Shown here: one piece after another, positions 27,588 through 36,221 of the stretch
Numbering within the stretch: position 1 is the first letter of the stretch
Layout of the letters: each line of letters opens with the position of its first letter
Assembly (NCBI RefSeq): GCF_001618425.1
Contig: NZ_BDCU01000016.1
Span: 124,001-188,000, forward strand
Source: Nocardia fusca NBRC 14340
GTDB taxonomy: Bacteria; Actinomycetota; Actinomycetes; Mycobacteriales; Mycobacteriaceae
DNA length: 64,000 nt
Direction of reading: 5' to 3'
Position numbers and translations under genes: made by a program
The notes under the pieces: model-generated
Databases searched by the model: none
What the model saw: the letters and a program-made list of their open reading frames with translations, nothing else
What the model was told of the DNA's origin: nothing

Positions 27588-28277
27588 ATGCGAAACCCTG
27601 GAAACATCCTGATCACCGGCGGCGCTTCCGGCCTCGGCGCCGCGGTCACCGCCGCAGTGCTCGAACACGGGGGCCGCCCCCTGGTGATCGACCGGGACCA
27701 GCCCGAGACCACCGTCGATTTCGTCCGGGCCGATCTGGCCGATACCGCCGCCGCCGACAATGCCGTGCGCGAGCTCCTCGACACCGCCGGCGGCCGGATC
27801 GACGGTGTCTTCACCGCCGCCGGAACCGACGCCTGCGGGCCGCTCGACCAGGTGCCCGCCAAGGACTGGGAACGGGTGGTCCAGGTGAACCTGCTGGGCA
27901 CGGTGGCCGTGGTCCGCGCGGCGCTGCCCACCCTGCGGCAGCACCGGGGCACGGTGGTCACCTGCGCTTCCACCCTCGGCCTCCGCGCCGCGAGCGATGC
28001 GACCGCCTACTGCGCATCGAAGTTCGGGGTCATCGGCTTCACCCGAGCGCTCGCTGCCGAAACCGCGGGGGAGGTCGGGGTGACCCTGCTCGTCCCCGGC
28101 GGAATGCACACGGCGTTCTTCGACGGGCGCGCCGAGAAGTACAAGCCGCCACCGGACGCGAAACTGAATCGGCCCGCGGATGTCGCGAACACGGTGCTGT
28201 TCGCGCTGGGCCAGCCGCCCGGATGCGAAGTCCGCGAGCTCGTGGTCTGCGCCTCGGAAGAGGGGTCGTGGCCCTGA
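27588..28277 (+). CDS. Short-chain dehydrogenase/reductase in heptose operon
   Basis: A 229-residue classical SDR: NILITGGASGLGAA cofactor motif, VFTAAGTD, catalytic Ser in TCASTLG, and YCASKFG with Tyr and Lys. RDQPETT after strand 2 fits an NAD preference. It is far shorter than HldD (about 310 residues) and lacks the extended-SDR pattern, so it is not the usual ADP-heptose epimerase. It may oxidise or epimerise the heptose or another sugar. A GAAGGAG ribosome site precedes ATG 27588. Its end overlaps the following GT9 gene by 10 bases. Confidence 0.85.
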   Translation: MRNPGNILITGGASGLGAAVTAAVLEHGGRPLVIDRDQPETTVDFVRADLADTAAADNAVRELLDTAGGRIDGVFTAAGTDACGPLDQVPAKDWERVVQVNLLGTVAVVRAALPTLRQHRGTVVTCASTLGLRAASDATAYCASKFGVIGFTRALAAETAGEVGVTLLVPGGMHTAFFDGRAEKYKPPPDAKLNRPADVANTVLFALGQPPGCEVRELVVCASEEGSWP

Positions 28278-29218
28278 GCGGCACGATTCTCGTACTGCGC
28301 GCGCTCGGCCTGGGCGATCTGCTGACCGCGGTGCCCGCACTACGGGCGCTGCGGGCCGCCTGTCCGGACGACCGCCTGGTGCTGGCCGCGCCGGAACCAC
28401 TGCGCGGACTGGTCGACCTCATCGAGGCGGTGGACGAGCTGCTGCCGACGCCCGGGCTGGGTGCGCTGCGCCGGCCACCCGAACCGCCGCGCCTGGCGGT
28501 CAACCTGCACGGCCGGGGCCCGGAGAGCATCCGTGACCTGGTGGCGACCGGGCCGGGCGCGCTGCTGACCCACCGTCATCCCGATTTCCCGGACCGGGGC
28601 GGACCGGCCTGGCGCACCGACCTGCACGAGGTCGATCGCTGGTGCCGGCTGCTGGAGTACGCGGGCATCCGGGCCGATCCCACCGCACTCGGGCTGCGGC
28701 CGCCGCCGGTACCCACGCCGGTACCGGACGCGGTCGTGATCCACCCGGGCGCCGCCTATCCCGCCCGGCGCTGGCCACCCGAACGTTTCGCGCGCGTGGC
28801 CCGTGAACTCGCCGCCGACGGCCGCCCGGTGGTGGTCACCGGTTCCCCCGAGGAGGTGCCGCTGGCACAGGCGGTCGCCGGCCGGGCCGGGCTCCCGGAC
28901 TCCGCGGTGTACGCGGGGCGTACCGATGCGGCCGGGCTGGCCGCATTGGTTGCCGGTGCGGCGCTGGTCGTCTGCGGCGATACCGGTGTCGGGCATCTCG
29001 CCACCGCGTTCGGTACGCCCTCGGTACTGCTGTTCGGGCCCACCTCGCCGGGCACCTGGGGTCCGCCGCCCACCGCCGAGCGTCATATCGCGCTGTGGGC
29101 GGGGCGTCTCGGCGATCCGCACGGGAACCGTACGGATACCGGGTTGCTCATGGTGCGACCCGAACGTGTGCTCGGCGCCGCGGCCGAGGTCATCGGAAAG
29201 GGAGCACACCATGGGTAG
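28268..29218 (+). CDS. Family 9 glycosyltransferase (heptosyltransferase-like), second copy
   Basis: A 316-residue GT9 enzyme. It has the family start ILVLRALGLGDLLTAVPALR, VVIHPGAAYPARRWP in the middle, and the nucleotide-binding block VVCGDTGVGHLATAFGTPSVL with LFGP. It differs substantially from the GT9 at 24594, so the two probably make different linkages. Start GTG 28268 lies within the SDR gene, and its stop overlaps the UDP-glucose dehydrogenase start by 8 bases. Confidence 0.86.
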   Translation: MALSGTILVLRALGLGDLLTAVPALRALRAACPDDRLVLAAPEPLRGLVDLIEAVDELLPTPGLGALRRPPEPPRLAVNLHGRGPESIRDLVATGPGALLTHRHPDFPDRGGPAWRTDLHEVDRWCRLLEYAGIRADPTALGLRPPPVPTPVPDAVVIHPGAAYPARRWPPERFARVARELAADGRPVVVTGSPEEVPLAQAVAGRAGLPDSAVYAGRTDAAGLAALVAGAALVVCGDTGVGHLATAFGTPSVLLFGPTSPGTWGPPPTAERHIALWAGRLGDPHGNRTDTGLLMVRPERVLGAAAEVIGKGAHHG

Positions 29219-30515
29219 CCGTGTCGGGGTGGTCGGCGCCGGATATGTGGGACTCACCAGTGCCGCCTGCCTGGCCCACCTGGGTCACCACGTGATCTGT
29301 CTCGACAACGACGAGACCAAGATCGAACAACTGCGCGCGGGCCGGGTGTCGATCGTGGAGCCGGGGCTACCGGAACTGGTCCGGGCGGGACTCGACGAAG
29401 ACCGGCTCGTCTTCACCACCGACCCGGAGTCGCTGGCCGAGGCCGAAGTGGTCCTGCTGTGCCTGCCCACCCCCAAGGGTGACGGTGGAGCAGCCGATCT
29501 GGGTGTGCTCGACACCGCTCTCGCCACGCTCTCCACCGTGCTGCGCCCGGACTGCACCCTCGTCACCAAATCCACTGTGCCGGTGGGGACGGCTGCCCGG
29601 CTCGCGGCGCGCCACGGCCGCGCCGGAGCAGCTGTGGTGAGCAATCCGGAATTCCTCCGGGAAGGCCGTGCGGTACAGGATTTCCTGCGGCCCGACCGCG
29701 TGGTCATCGGCGCGGCGGAGCAGGACGCGGAATACGCCGACCGGGTCGAAGAGCTCTACGCCGGAACGGGTGCCACGGTATTGCGCTGCGATACGGCCGG
29801 CGCAGAACTCGCCAAGTACGCCAGCAACGCTTTTCTGGCGGTGAAACTGTCGTTCGTGAACACGCTGGCCGAATTGTGCGAACGCGTGGGCGCCGATATC
29901 ACCGAGGTCACCGGCGCGATGGGGATGGACGACCGGATCGGGCCGGATTTTCTCGCGCCCGGACCCGGCTGGGGCGGCTCCTGCCTGCCCAAGGACACCC
30001 ACGCCCTGCTGCGCGCCGCGGAATCGGCGGGCGTGGACTTCGCCATCCTGCGCGACGCCGTGCGCGCCAACGACCGGCAGCACGCCATGGTGCTGCGCAA
30101 GGTGCGGCGCGCGGTCACCGGCTCGATCGACGGTTCACTGGCCGGGGCCCGCATCGGCGTACTGGGGCTCGCGTTCAAGGCCGGGACGGGGGATCTCCGC
30201 GACTCCCCCGCGGTCGCGGTGGCGCGTCAGCTCTGCCGGCACGGCGCCACGGTGACGGCCTACGACCCGTGCGTCCCCGACAGCACTCCCGGCCTCGATC
30301 CGGTACAGGTGGTGGACGACCCGTACCTGGTCGCGGAGGGCGCGGCCGCGCTCGTGATCCTCACCGAATGGCCCGAATTCCGCGCTCTCGACTGGTCGCG
30401 GTTGAAGACCCGAGCCGACCGGGCGATCATCGTGGACAGCCGCAACCTGCTGGACCGCGACGCTCTCCACGGAACAGGTTTCGAGGTGGTGGGTATCGGT
30501 ACCGGCGCCGACTGA
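29211..30515 (+). CDS. ugd: UDP-glucose 6-dehydrogenase
   Basis: A 434-residue protein of normal length. NAD motif GAGYVGL at residues 10-16, SNPEFLREGRA at 144-153 and the catalytic Cys258 in GWGGSCLPKD. The enzyme oxidises UDP-glucose twice to UDP-glucuronate, the substrate for the UDP-glucuronate decarboxylase at 20395. ATG 29211 follows AAAGGGA. It is the last gene of the plus-strand run. GDP-mannose dehydrogenase is a less likely alternative because of the decarboxylase in the same run. Confidence 0.87.
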   Translation: MGSRVGVVGAGYVGLTSAACLAHLGHHVICLDNDETKIEQLRAGRVSIVEPGLPELVRAGLDEDRLVFTTDPESLAEAEVVLLCLPTPKGDGGAADLGVLDTALATLSTVLRPDCTLVTKSTVPVGTAARLAARHGRAGAAVVSNPEFLREGRAVQDFLRPDRVVIGAAEQDAEYADRVEELYAGTGATVLRCDTAGAELAKYASNAFLAVKLSFVNTLAELCERVGADITEVTGAMGMDDRIGPDFLAPGPGWGGSCLPKDTHALLRAAESAGVDFAILRDAVRANDRQHAMVLRKVRRAVTGSIDGSLAGARIGVLGLAFKAGTGDLRDSPAVAVARQLCRHGATVTAYDPCVPDSTPGLDPVQVVDDPYLVAEGAAALVILTEWPEFRALDWSRLKTRADRAIIVDSRNLLDRDALHGTGFEVVGIGTGAD

Positions 30516-30550
30516 CCGCGCCGATATCGCCGGCCCCGGTGCGCCCGGCC

Positions 30551-30576
30551 GGTTTGCCGGTATCGGGCTCGGGTAG
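30551..30576 (+). promoter_or_regulatory. SigF-type promoter motif before erythromycin-esterase gene
   Basis: GGTTT (30551-30555) and GGGTAG (30571-30576) are separated by 15 bases, close to the mycobacterial SigF consensus GGTTT-N15-17-GGGTAT. The motif ends 9 bases before the start codon, so a transcript from it would be leaderless or nearly so. A SigF-family gene lies at 49823-50698 in the same window. Confidence 0.5.
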
Positions 30577-30585
30577 GGCGACGAT

Positions 30586-31932
30586 ATGACCGGAGGTGTC
30601 ACCGATACCGAGTCCACCGCGGAAGCGGCGGTCCGGGCCGCGGCCCTGCCGTTGCCCGGCGGAGTGCCGACCGACGCGGAATTGCTCGATTTCGTGGGCG
30701 GGGCCCGGTACGTATTGTTCGGCGAGGCCACCCACGGTACTGCCGAGTTCTATGCGACCCGCGCGCGGATGACGCGTACCCTCCTCGATCGCGGCGGTTT
30801 CCGAGCCGTGGCCGTCGAGGCCGACTGGCCCGACGCCTACCGCGTGAACCGGTATGTGCGCGGTCGGGGCGACGATCGCGACGCGGTGGACGCGCTGCGC
30901 GGTTTCACCCGGTTCCCGATGTGGATGTGGCGCAATACCGTCGTCCGCGATTTCGTCGAATGGTTACGCGAGCACAACCGCCGGGACCCCGGACGTGCCG
31001 CCGGTTTCTACGGGCTCAATCTGTACAGCATGTTTCGCTCGGCGGCGGAGGTGATCGGCTACCTCCAGGGGGTCGATCCGGCGGCCGCCGACCGCGCCCG
31101 CGAACGCTACGCATGCTTCGATCAGCACCTCGACGAACAGCGTTACGGTTACGCCGCCGCGTTCGGCGCCGGGCAGGACTGTGAGGACGCCGCGGTCGAG
31201 CAATTGGTGGACCTGCAGCGAATTACTACCGGGCAACTGCCCGGCGACCGGCCGCTCGATCCGGACGAGCGGTTCTATGCCGAGCAGAACGCCCGCCTGG
31301 TCACCGCGGCCGAGCAGTACTACCGCGCGATGTTCGGTACCCGGGTGGATTCGTGGAACCTGCGCGACGCGCATATGTTCCAGACATTGACCGCGTTGGG
31401 CGACCATCTGCGCCGGGATCACCCCGACGAGGCGAAAATCGCGGTGTGGGCGCACAACTCCCATCTCGGCGACGCGCGGGCCACCGAAATGGGCGCGGCC
31501 GGCCAATGGGATCTGGGACAGCTCGTCCGGGAGAATCTCCCCGGCGTGGCGCGGATCCTCGGCTTCACCACGCACACCGGATCCGTGCTGGCCGCCGCGG
31601 AGTGGGACGGTCCGCCGCGAGTGGAACGGGTGCGCCCGTCGCTGCCGGGCAGTGTGGAAAATCTCCTGCACCGGGCGGGTGGCGACCGTTTCCTCCTGCG
31701 ATTCGATCGCGAACCGGTGCCCGAACACCTGCGTTCGGCATTGCTCGAGCGCGCGATCGGGGTGGTGTACCGACCGGATACCGAGCGGCAGAGCCACTAT
31801 TTCCATGCCCGCCCCGCCGACCGGTTCGACGCGCTCATCCATGTCGACGAGACCACCGCGCTCGCACCCTTGGACCCGGTCACTCGGCCGGGGACCGAAG
31901 AGCCCGGCGAGACCTATCCCTTCTCCGTATAG
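30586..31932 (+). CDS. Erythromycin esterase family protein
   Basis: A 448-residue protein with the family's active-site pattern: [11 protein letters not shown] (Glu47, His50), [15 protein letters not shown], and [16 protein letters not shown]. Members hydrolyse macrolide lactones (EreA/EreB), but most chromosomal actinobacterial copies, often stress-induced, have unknown substrates. A possible SigF-type promoter is directly upstream. It is separated by 70 bases from the glycan locus and is probably a separate transcription unit. Confidence 0.87.
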   Translation: MTGGVTDTESTAEAAVRAAALPLPGGVPTDAELLDFVGGARYVLFGEATHGTAEFYATRARMTRTLLDRGGFRAVAVEADWPDAYRVNRYVRGRGDDRDAVDALRGFTRFPMWMWRNTVVRDFVEWLREHNRRDPGRAAGFYGLNLYSMFRSAAEVIGYLQGVDPAAADRARERYACFDQHLDEQRYGYAAAFGAGQDCEDAAVEQLVDLQRITTGQLPGDRPLDPDERFYAEQNARLVTAAEQYYRAMFGTRVDSWNLRDAHMFQTLTALGDHLRRDHPDEAKIAVWAHNSHLGDARATEMGAAGQWDLGQLVRENLPGVARILGFTTHTGSVLAAAEWDGPPRVERVRPSLPGSVENLLHRAGGDRFLLRFDREPVPEHLRSALLERAIGVVYRPDTERQSHYFHARPADRFDALIHVDETTALAPLDPVTRPGTEEPGETYPFSV

Positions 31933-32035
31933 CGAGCCGGCGCCGGCCGACGGGACAGGTCCGCCCGGGTTCGGCAGATGGACCGGGCCGGGGCGCCTCG
32001 GCGGCACGACTCCGGCCCGGCTGCTGCCCGGTTTC

Positions 32036-32221
32036 TCAGAAGATCGCCTTGCTGACCGAGTCCGGGCCGTCGAAGGACCGGTCCGGTAGACCTCCGAGGA
32101 CGTCGAGCACATCCGCGTCGGCTCCGTTCTTCTTCGCCGTGGAGACGAGGCCGTCGCGATCACAGGGATAATCGACCCCGGACAGGTACTTCTGCACCTG
32201 CACAGGACTGATCTGGCTCAT
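32036..32221 (-). CDS. DUF2795 small protein
   Basis: A 61-residue protein: SPVQVQKYLSGVDYPCDRDG, then LVSTAKKNGADADVLDVL and LGGLPDRSF. This is the short DUF2795 helical domain, widespread in Actinobacteria, of unknown role and often linked with stress genes. AAGGGAG lies 8 bases before ATG 32221. No partner is evident apart from the neighbouring small stress-type genes. Confidence 0.8.
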   Translation of the reverse strand: MSQISPVQVQKYLSGVDYPCDRDGLVSTAKKNGADADVLDVLGGLPDRSFDGPDSVSKAIF

Positions 32222-32332
32222 ACTGCGCTCCCTTGCTCGAAACTGTTGTCGGCACGGCGATTCGACTCGCCGCGGTCACGAACTCTGCGCCGGCCCGCCC
32301 GGCCGGCACCCGGTGCTCCGCCGCCGAGACGA

Positions 32333-32563
32333 TCAGCTCAGACGGCGGGCGAGTAACGCCTTCGCCTGCTCGGCACCCTTACGGCTCTCGCCCTGCGCCC
32401 GCCGGAAGAATTCGGCGAGCTCGGTATCACCGGCCCGCTCGGCGTCCTGGCTGTAGACCTCCATACGCAGTGCGTTGCTCAGCGACGCCTCGGCGAACCA
32501 GAGCAGGTCGTAGTCCTTGTCCTTGGTTCCGGTGATCTGGCCGGTTTCCTGATCGATCGGCAT
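32333..32563 (-). CDS. Conserved small helical protein, unknown function
   Basis: A 76-residue protein with a mostly helical, charged sequence containing DYDLLWFAEASLSNALRMEV and AELAEFFRRAQ. It resembles small conserved proteins of Mycobacteriales with no known function. Start ATG 32563 was chosen because AGGAGG lies 10 bases upstream; the frame continues to 32614. A SigF-type promoter motif (32623-32647) points to stress-induced expression. Confidence 0.72.
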   Translation of the reverse strand: MPIDQETGQITGTKDKDYDLLWFAEASLSNALRMEVYSQDAERAGDTELAEFFRRAQGESRKGAEQAKALLARRLS

Positions 32564-32622
32564 ATCTCCCGCACCTCCTGAACCTTGTTGCCGATGACGG
32601 CTGCTTGCCGTCACCCGGCCGC

Positions 32623-32647
32623 CTACCCGGGGCCGGTCCGGGCAAAC
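32623..32647 (-). promoter_or_regulatory. SigF-type promoter motif before small helical protein gene
   Basis: On the minus strand GTTT (32647-32644) and GGGTAG (32628-32623) are 15 bases apart, near the SigF consensus. The -10-like element is 59 bases from the start codon at 32563. It is the third motif of this kind in the window. Confidence 0.5.
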
Positions 32648-32807
32648 ACCCTTGCGCCGCGGGAAACGGCGCCGTGCCCGCGACTCGCCGCGTCCAGCGG
32701 GGAACCCCGGCGCGTAGGGTGAGGAGAGACGGGTTCACGTTCGCCTTGAGATTCCAGGGTCGACCCGGCCACGATGCCGTAGCGCATCTCGACTGATCCA
32801 GGTCCTC

Positions 32808-33395
32808 ATGAAGCCATTCAATTCTTCCGCTGTATTTCTCGTTCCCGCTGCACCGCTGCCGTCCAGATCGCCCGGTGACCAGCTGACATTCCGGACTCTT
32901 CGGCGCGGCGACATCGTCGTGCTGGCCGCCCGCGGCGAAGCCGACGCGTTCACGCTGGCCCTGTGGCGCCGGAAGGTGCGCGAAGCGGCCGATAGCGCTG
33001 CCACCGGAGGTGGAGCGCTGATCATCGATGCCACCAGACTCGGTTTCCTGTCGTTGCGCACACTGGAGGCATTGGCGGCCGACGCGGCGGATTACCGTCG
33101 CGACGGCGTGGAGATATGCCTGGTGACCGGTAACCCGAGGCTCGCGCGTCTCGCCGGCACGGACCCCCGGACCGCGAGCCTGCCCATCCGCGCCACCGTC
33201 GTCGCGGCGGTAACCGTACTGCGGCCTCCGCCGGAGACCGCGGCCCCGCGACCGGGCCGATTTCGAGCCCCGCCCATCAGCGGGGACGAGCCGGGCATCG
33301 ACCGGTCCGCCTATCCGGCCGGCGAGATAATTCCCGGGGACGCGGCCGGTCTCCCGGACACCGTGATCGGTTCGGCCATGCCGCGCCGCCGGTAA
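32808..33395 (+). CDS. STAS-domain protein (anti-anti-sigma-factor-like)
   Basis: A 195-residue protein. Residues 28-115 form a STAS-type fold (DIVVLAARGEADAFTLALW and ALIIDATRLGFLSLRTLEAL). In SpoIIAA-type antagonists this second strand is followed by a phosphorylatable serine; Ser-Leu (FLSLR) occupies that place. The C-terminal 70 residues are proline rich and unordered. It may act as an anti-anti-sigma factor in the SigF-type stress response, though no anti-sigma kinase is present in the window. Confidence 0.75.
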   Translation: MKPFNSSAVFLVPAAPLPSRSPGDQLTFRTLRRGDIVVLAARGEADAFTLALWRRKVREAADSAATGGGALIIDATRLGFLSLRTLEALAADAADYRRDGVEICLVTGNPRLARLAGTDPRTASLPIRATVVAAVTVLRPPPETAAPRPGRFRAPPISGDEPGIDRSAYPAGEIIPGDAAGLPDTVIGSAMPRRR

Positions 33396-33753
33396 TTCAC
33401 AGTCCGTCCGCAACCGGCCGAAATCGCGGCCGCCCGGACCACCGTCCTCGCCCCCGGCACCCACAGCCCGGCGCCGGCCCCCACCACCCCGGCGTCACAC
33501 CCCGTCGGCGCCTCCCCTGCCGGGAACTGCCAGGGCCTGTGGTCCGCGGCCGGGGCATCCACGTGGCCCGGTCAAGCCGATGGCACCATCGCTTCCCCCA
33601 CTGCCGCCACGGCGAGTTGCCCACTCGGCGGTAGCTCGGGCCGGGAGTGTGCGGCGTCGTCCGGGCCCGACTGTGCACCGGCACACAATCCTTCAACCAC
33701 GCTGAAGGAACTGCTAGGCTTCAGCTCACCTGAAGGTCGAGAGGGAGCTGTCC
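33396..33753. other. Intergenic stretch with two inverted repeats near its end
   Basis: I see no supported gene here. Two overlapping-type dyads lie before the membrane-protein gene: CCTTCA (33690-33695) with TGAAGG (33703-33708), and CTTCAG (33719-33724) with CTGAAG (33730-33735). Four copies of the CTTCA/TGAAG core in 46 bases suggest regulator binding to the downstream promoter. Confidence 0.5.
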
Positions 33754-34197
33754 ATGCACAACCTGCTGCTGTCGGTCCATGTCCTGGCAGCGATCGTTTT
33801 CATCGGGGGCTCGGCCGTGGCCACCAGTCTGTTTCCCCGCTACGCGCCGGTAGCGGGAACCGGCGGCACGACACCGGAACGTCAGCACGCCGTCGCCGCC
33901 GTCCTGCACCGGATCACCGGCACCTACGCTCGGCTCGGCCTGACCGTCCCCGCCGTCGGCATCGTCCTCGCCACGCTCCAGAACCGCATGGGTGAAATCT
34001 GGATCACCATGGCGATCGTTCTCACCGCGTGCGCCGCCGCGATCATCATCACGACGATCCACCCGATGCAGCGCCAGGCGCTCGAGGCGCCCGACGACGG
34101 GCGGCGACTGCGCACCCTCGGCATGCTCACCGGCGGTTACAACGTGCTGTGGCTCATCGACGTAGTGCTCATGATCGTGCGCCCCGGCGCCGCCTGA
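33754..34197 (+). CDS. Four-helix membrane protein (DUF2269/CopD-like)
   Basis: A 147-residue integral membrane protein with about four helices. It begins MHNLLLSVHVLAAIVFIGGS with a His in helix 1, and later has HPMQRQALEAPDDGRR between helices. The pattern fits small CopD/DUF2269-type proteins; histidines could bind haem or metal. The ribosome site GAGGGAG precedes ATG 33754. It lies 62 bases upstream of a rhodanese gene on the same strand. Confidence 0.7.
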   Translation: MHNLLLSVHVLAAIVFIGGSAVATSLFPRYAPVAGTGGTTPERQHAVAAVLHRITGTYARLGLTVPAVGIVLATLQNRMGEIWITMAIVLTACAAAIIITTIHPMQRQALEAPDDGRRLRTLGMLTGGYNVLWLIDVVLMIVRPGAA

Positions 34198-34259
34198 CCC
34201 GGCACGACCGGCGAGAAGGTCACCGTGCCCACCTCCCGACGATATGAGGACGAACTCCC

Positions 34260-34607
34260 GTGAGCATCCGCCACTACCTGTACCGCGCACCCTCCCTCTC
34301 CGCACGAGAGGCGATCGACGCCGTCCGCGACGGCGCACTGATCGTGGATGTGCGCCGGCAGTTCGAATGGAATCGCACCCACATTCCCGGCGCGGTGCAC
34401 CTACCACTCGAACAGTTGACCGCAGAATGCGAACAGTTGCCCGACGATCGGCTTCTGATCACCTTCTGCACCGGCGGACTACGGTCCTACGGCGCCGCGA
34501 ATCTCCTCGTCGAACACGGCTTCGAGGCCAAGAACATGTCGGGCGGCCTGGTCGAATGGCGTGCCGCCGGTGGCGCACTCGAGGCAGGTGGGCGACCGGA
34601 CCGGTGA
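34260..34607 (+). CDS. Rhodanese-like domain protein
   Basis: A 115-residue single-domain rhodanese. The family blocks DVRRQFEWNRTHIPGAVHLP and FCTGGLRSY are present, with catalytic Cys70 at the start of the CTGGLRS loop. Enzymes of this kind transfer sulfane sulfur to thiols, cyanide or proteins. Start GTG 34260. It follows the membrane protein gene and may be co-transcribed with it. Confidence 0.85.
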   Translation: MSIRHYLYRAPSLSAREAIDAVRDGALIVDVRRQFEWNRTHIPGAVHLPLEQLTAECEQLPDDRLLITFCTGGLRSYGAANLLVEHGFEAKNMSGGLVEWRAAGGALEAGGRPDR

Positions 34608-34951
34608 CGGCCGCCGGGTCCGGATACCGCAGGGTGCGCGGCGTCGAGACCCTGGACACCCAGCCGTGACAACTCCGATTGTCAGCAATCGGACGGCCAA
34701 CGCTTTCTTACCGCGTACGGGCCGGACCCATTGATATCGGTTCCAGCGCATGTGGATGGGCGCCGCGAATATCCCCGCCTTCCACGGGCCGAACTGCCAA
34801 CATTCCGCAAATACCGGAACTGCGGATTCTTTGTCAACGGTGGTTAAGTTCTCGTTGATCGTCTCCTCCCACAGCCCGGAAAGTGATCGAATGTTCTGTA
34901 CCGGAGGAGAGAAGTAATATCGTCCGGGCCCGCGCCCAGGAGGTTGTCACC
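34608..34951. other. Intergenic stretch, no gene seen
   Basis: I find no supported gene. The stretch is locally less GC-rich (around 34800-34870) and probably holds the promoter of the following gene. A ribosome site AGGAGG (34938-34943) sits at its end. Confidence 0.5.
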
Positions 34952-36187
34952 GTGACCGAGACCAGCGGCGCCACGCTGCGTCCGTCCGCACTGGACCGGT
35001 TGGTCCAGCTCGACGAAAACGAGGCACTGTCCGTCGAAGATGTGCGGTCCGCGGCGCGCGAGCTAGGTCTGGCCGAGGGGCAACTACACCAGTGGCTGAC
35101 AGTCCACAGAGCGCGGCGCACCCCGCACGCGCCCCAGAAGGTACCCGAAGCCGCCACTCGCATAATGGGTTACCGCGACGCCGAACCCCAGGACCGGGCC
35201 GCCGACGTCGTACTCACCACCGGTGACGACGCACTCCCCCGGATTCCGGACAGCGATGTCACCACATTCCGCGCCGACGCGCACCGCGAGCTGACCGCGC
35301 CGGAATTCGCCCGTCTCGACGCGGTCTACACCGAAGGTATCGACGCGACCTGCCGCTGGCTCGCCGCGCGCACCGGCCGTCCATGCGTACACCACCCGGG
35401 CGGCACCGCCGCGGCGATACCGTTCGGTGAACCCGGAACCGCCGGATACTTCTGGGATCGTTCGCTGTCGATCACCCGCCCCGGGCTGCCCGAGGCGAAC
35501 CACCCCAGCGACCGGCGCGAAATCCTCGGGCTGTACCGGTTTCTCGGCGAGCTCGTCTGCGGCAGCCCGGGCCGTGGGCACACCGTGGCCCGGCTGCGCG
35601 GGGCACAGGCGGGCTTCCTGCTGCACGGTATGCGGCTGAACCTGCCGCCCGACCTCAACTACTCGGTGGGCCCCGGGTTGACCACCGCGTGCGTCGAGGA
35701 CGGCACCCTCGCCCGGATCCGGGCGCGCGCCACGAACCCCGTCGACGCGGCAGCCCTCGCCACGGCGTTGTGTACCGGCGCCACCACGGTGGAACTCGGT
35801 TCGGTGCCGTGTACGGGACTCACCCGCGACGGACTCGTCTTCACCGGGCCGATCGGTTACGCACAGCCCGCCGACCTTTACGTATGGGTTCTACCGGGTT
35901 CGGTGCGAGCGCTGTTGCACGAGGCCCGCGCGCACCAGGAAGCCCGCCCGGAGCCCGTGTCGAAACTGTTCGCCGGCGGCATCGGCGGTGCCGGTCGCCG
36001 CCTGCGCCAGACCGCCGCGCGTTGTGCGGTGACGATGCCGGAACTCCATCACTGGCACCACAGCTGGATCCGCGGGGCCGGGTTGCTGCGGGGGGCCGAC
36101 TCGCCGGAGCCCGTGTACAACACCGATCTGTTGTTCGCGCTGCGGCTCGCTCCGAATCCCGCGCCGCCGCGACCCCGTTCGGTCTGA
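34952..36187 (+). CDS. Unrecognised 411-aa protein with possible N-terminal DNA-binding segment
   Basis: I do not recognise the family. Residues 10-60 (SALDRLVQLDENEALSVEDV and LGLAEGQLHQWLTVHRARRT) look helical and might be a helix-turn-helix. The central region, residues 100-270, is soluble alpha/beta with YFWDRSLSITRPGLP and RGAQAGFLLHGMRLNLPPDL. The C-terminus is rich in Arg, Trp and His (LHHWHHSWIRGAGLLRG). GTG 34952 follows AGGAGG by 8 bases; an upstream ATG at 34883 lacks one. No membrane helix or signal peptide. It is flanked by unrelated genes. Confidence 0.6.
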   Translation: MTETSGATLRPSALDRLVQLDENEALSVEDVRSAARELGLAEGQLHQWLTVHRARRTPHAPQKVPEAATRIMGYRDAEPQDRAADVVLTTGDDALPRIPDSDVTTFRADAHRELTAPEFARLDAVYTEGIDATCRWLAARTGRPCVHHPGGTAAAIPFGEPGTAGYFWDRSLSITRPGLPEANHPSDRREILGLYRFLGELVCGSPGRGHTVARLRGAQAGFLLHGMRLNLPPDLNYSVGPGLTTACVEDGTLARIRARATNPVDAAALATALCTGATTVELGSVPCTGLTRDGLVFTGPIGYAQPADLYVWVLPGSVRALLHEARAHQEARPEPVSKLFAGGIGGAGRRLRQTAARCAVTMPELHHWHHSWIRGAGLLRGADSPEPVYNTDLLFALRLAPNPAPPRPRSV

Positions 36188-36221
36188 TACCGCGGCGGGA
36201 CGGTTCCGGGCGCACGGGGAG

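Noticed and set aside
27588..28277. SDR at 27588 as the missing HldD epimerase
   Set aside because: It is a classical SDR of 229 residues without the extended-SDR pattern of HldD.
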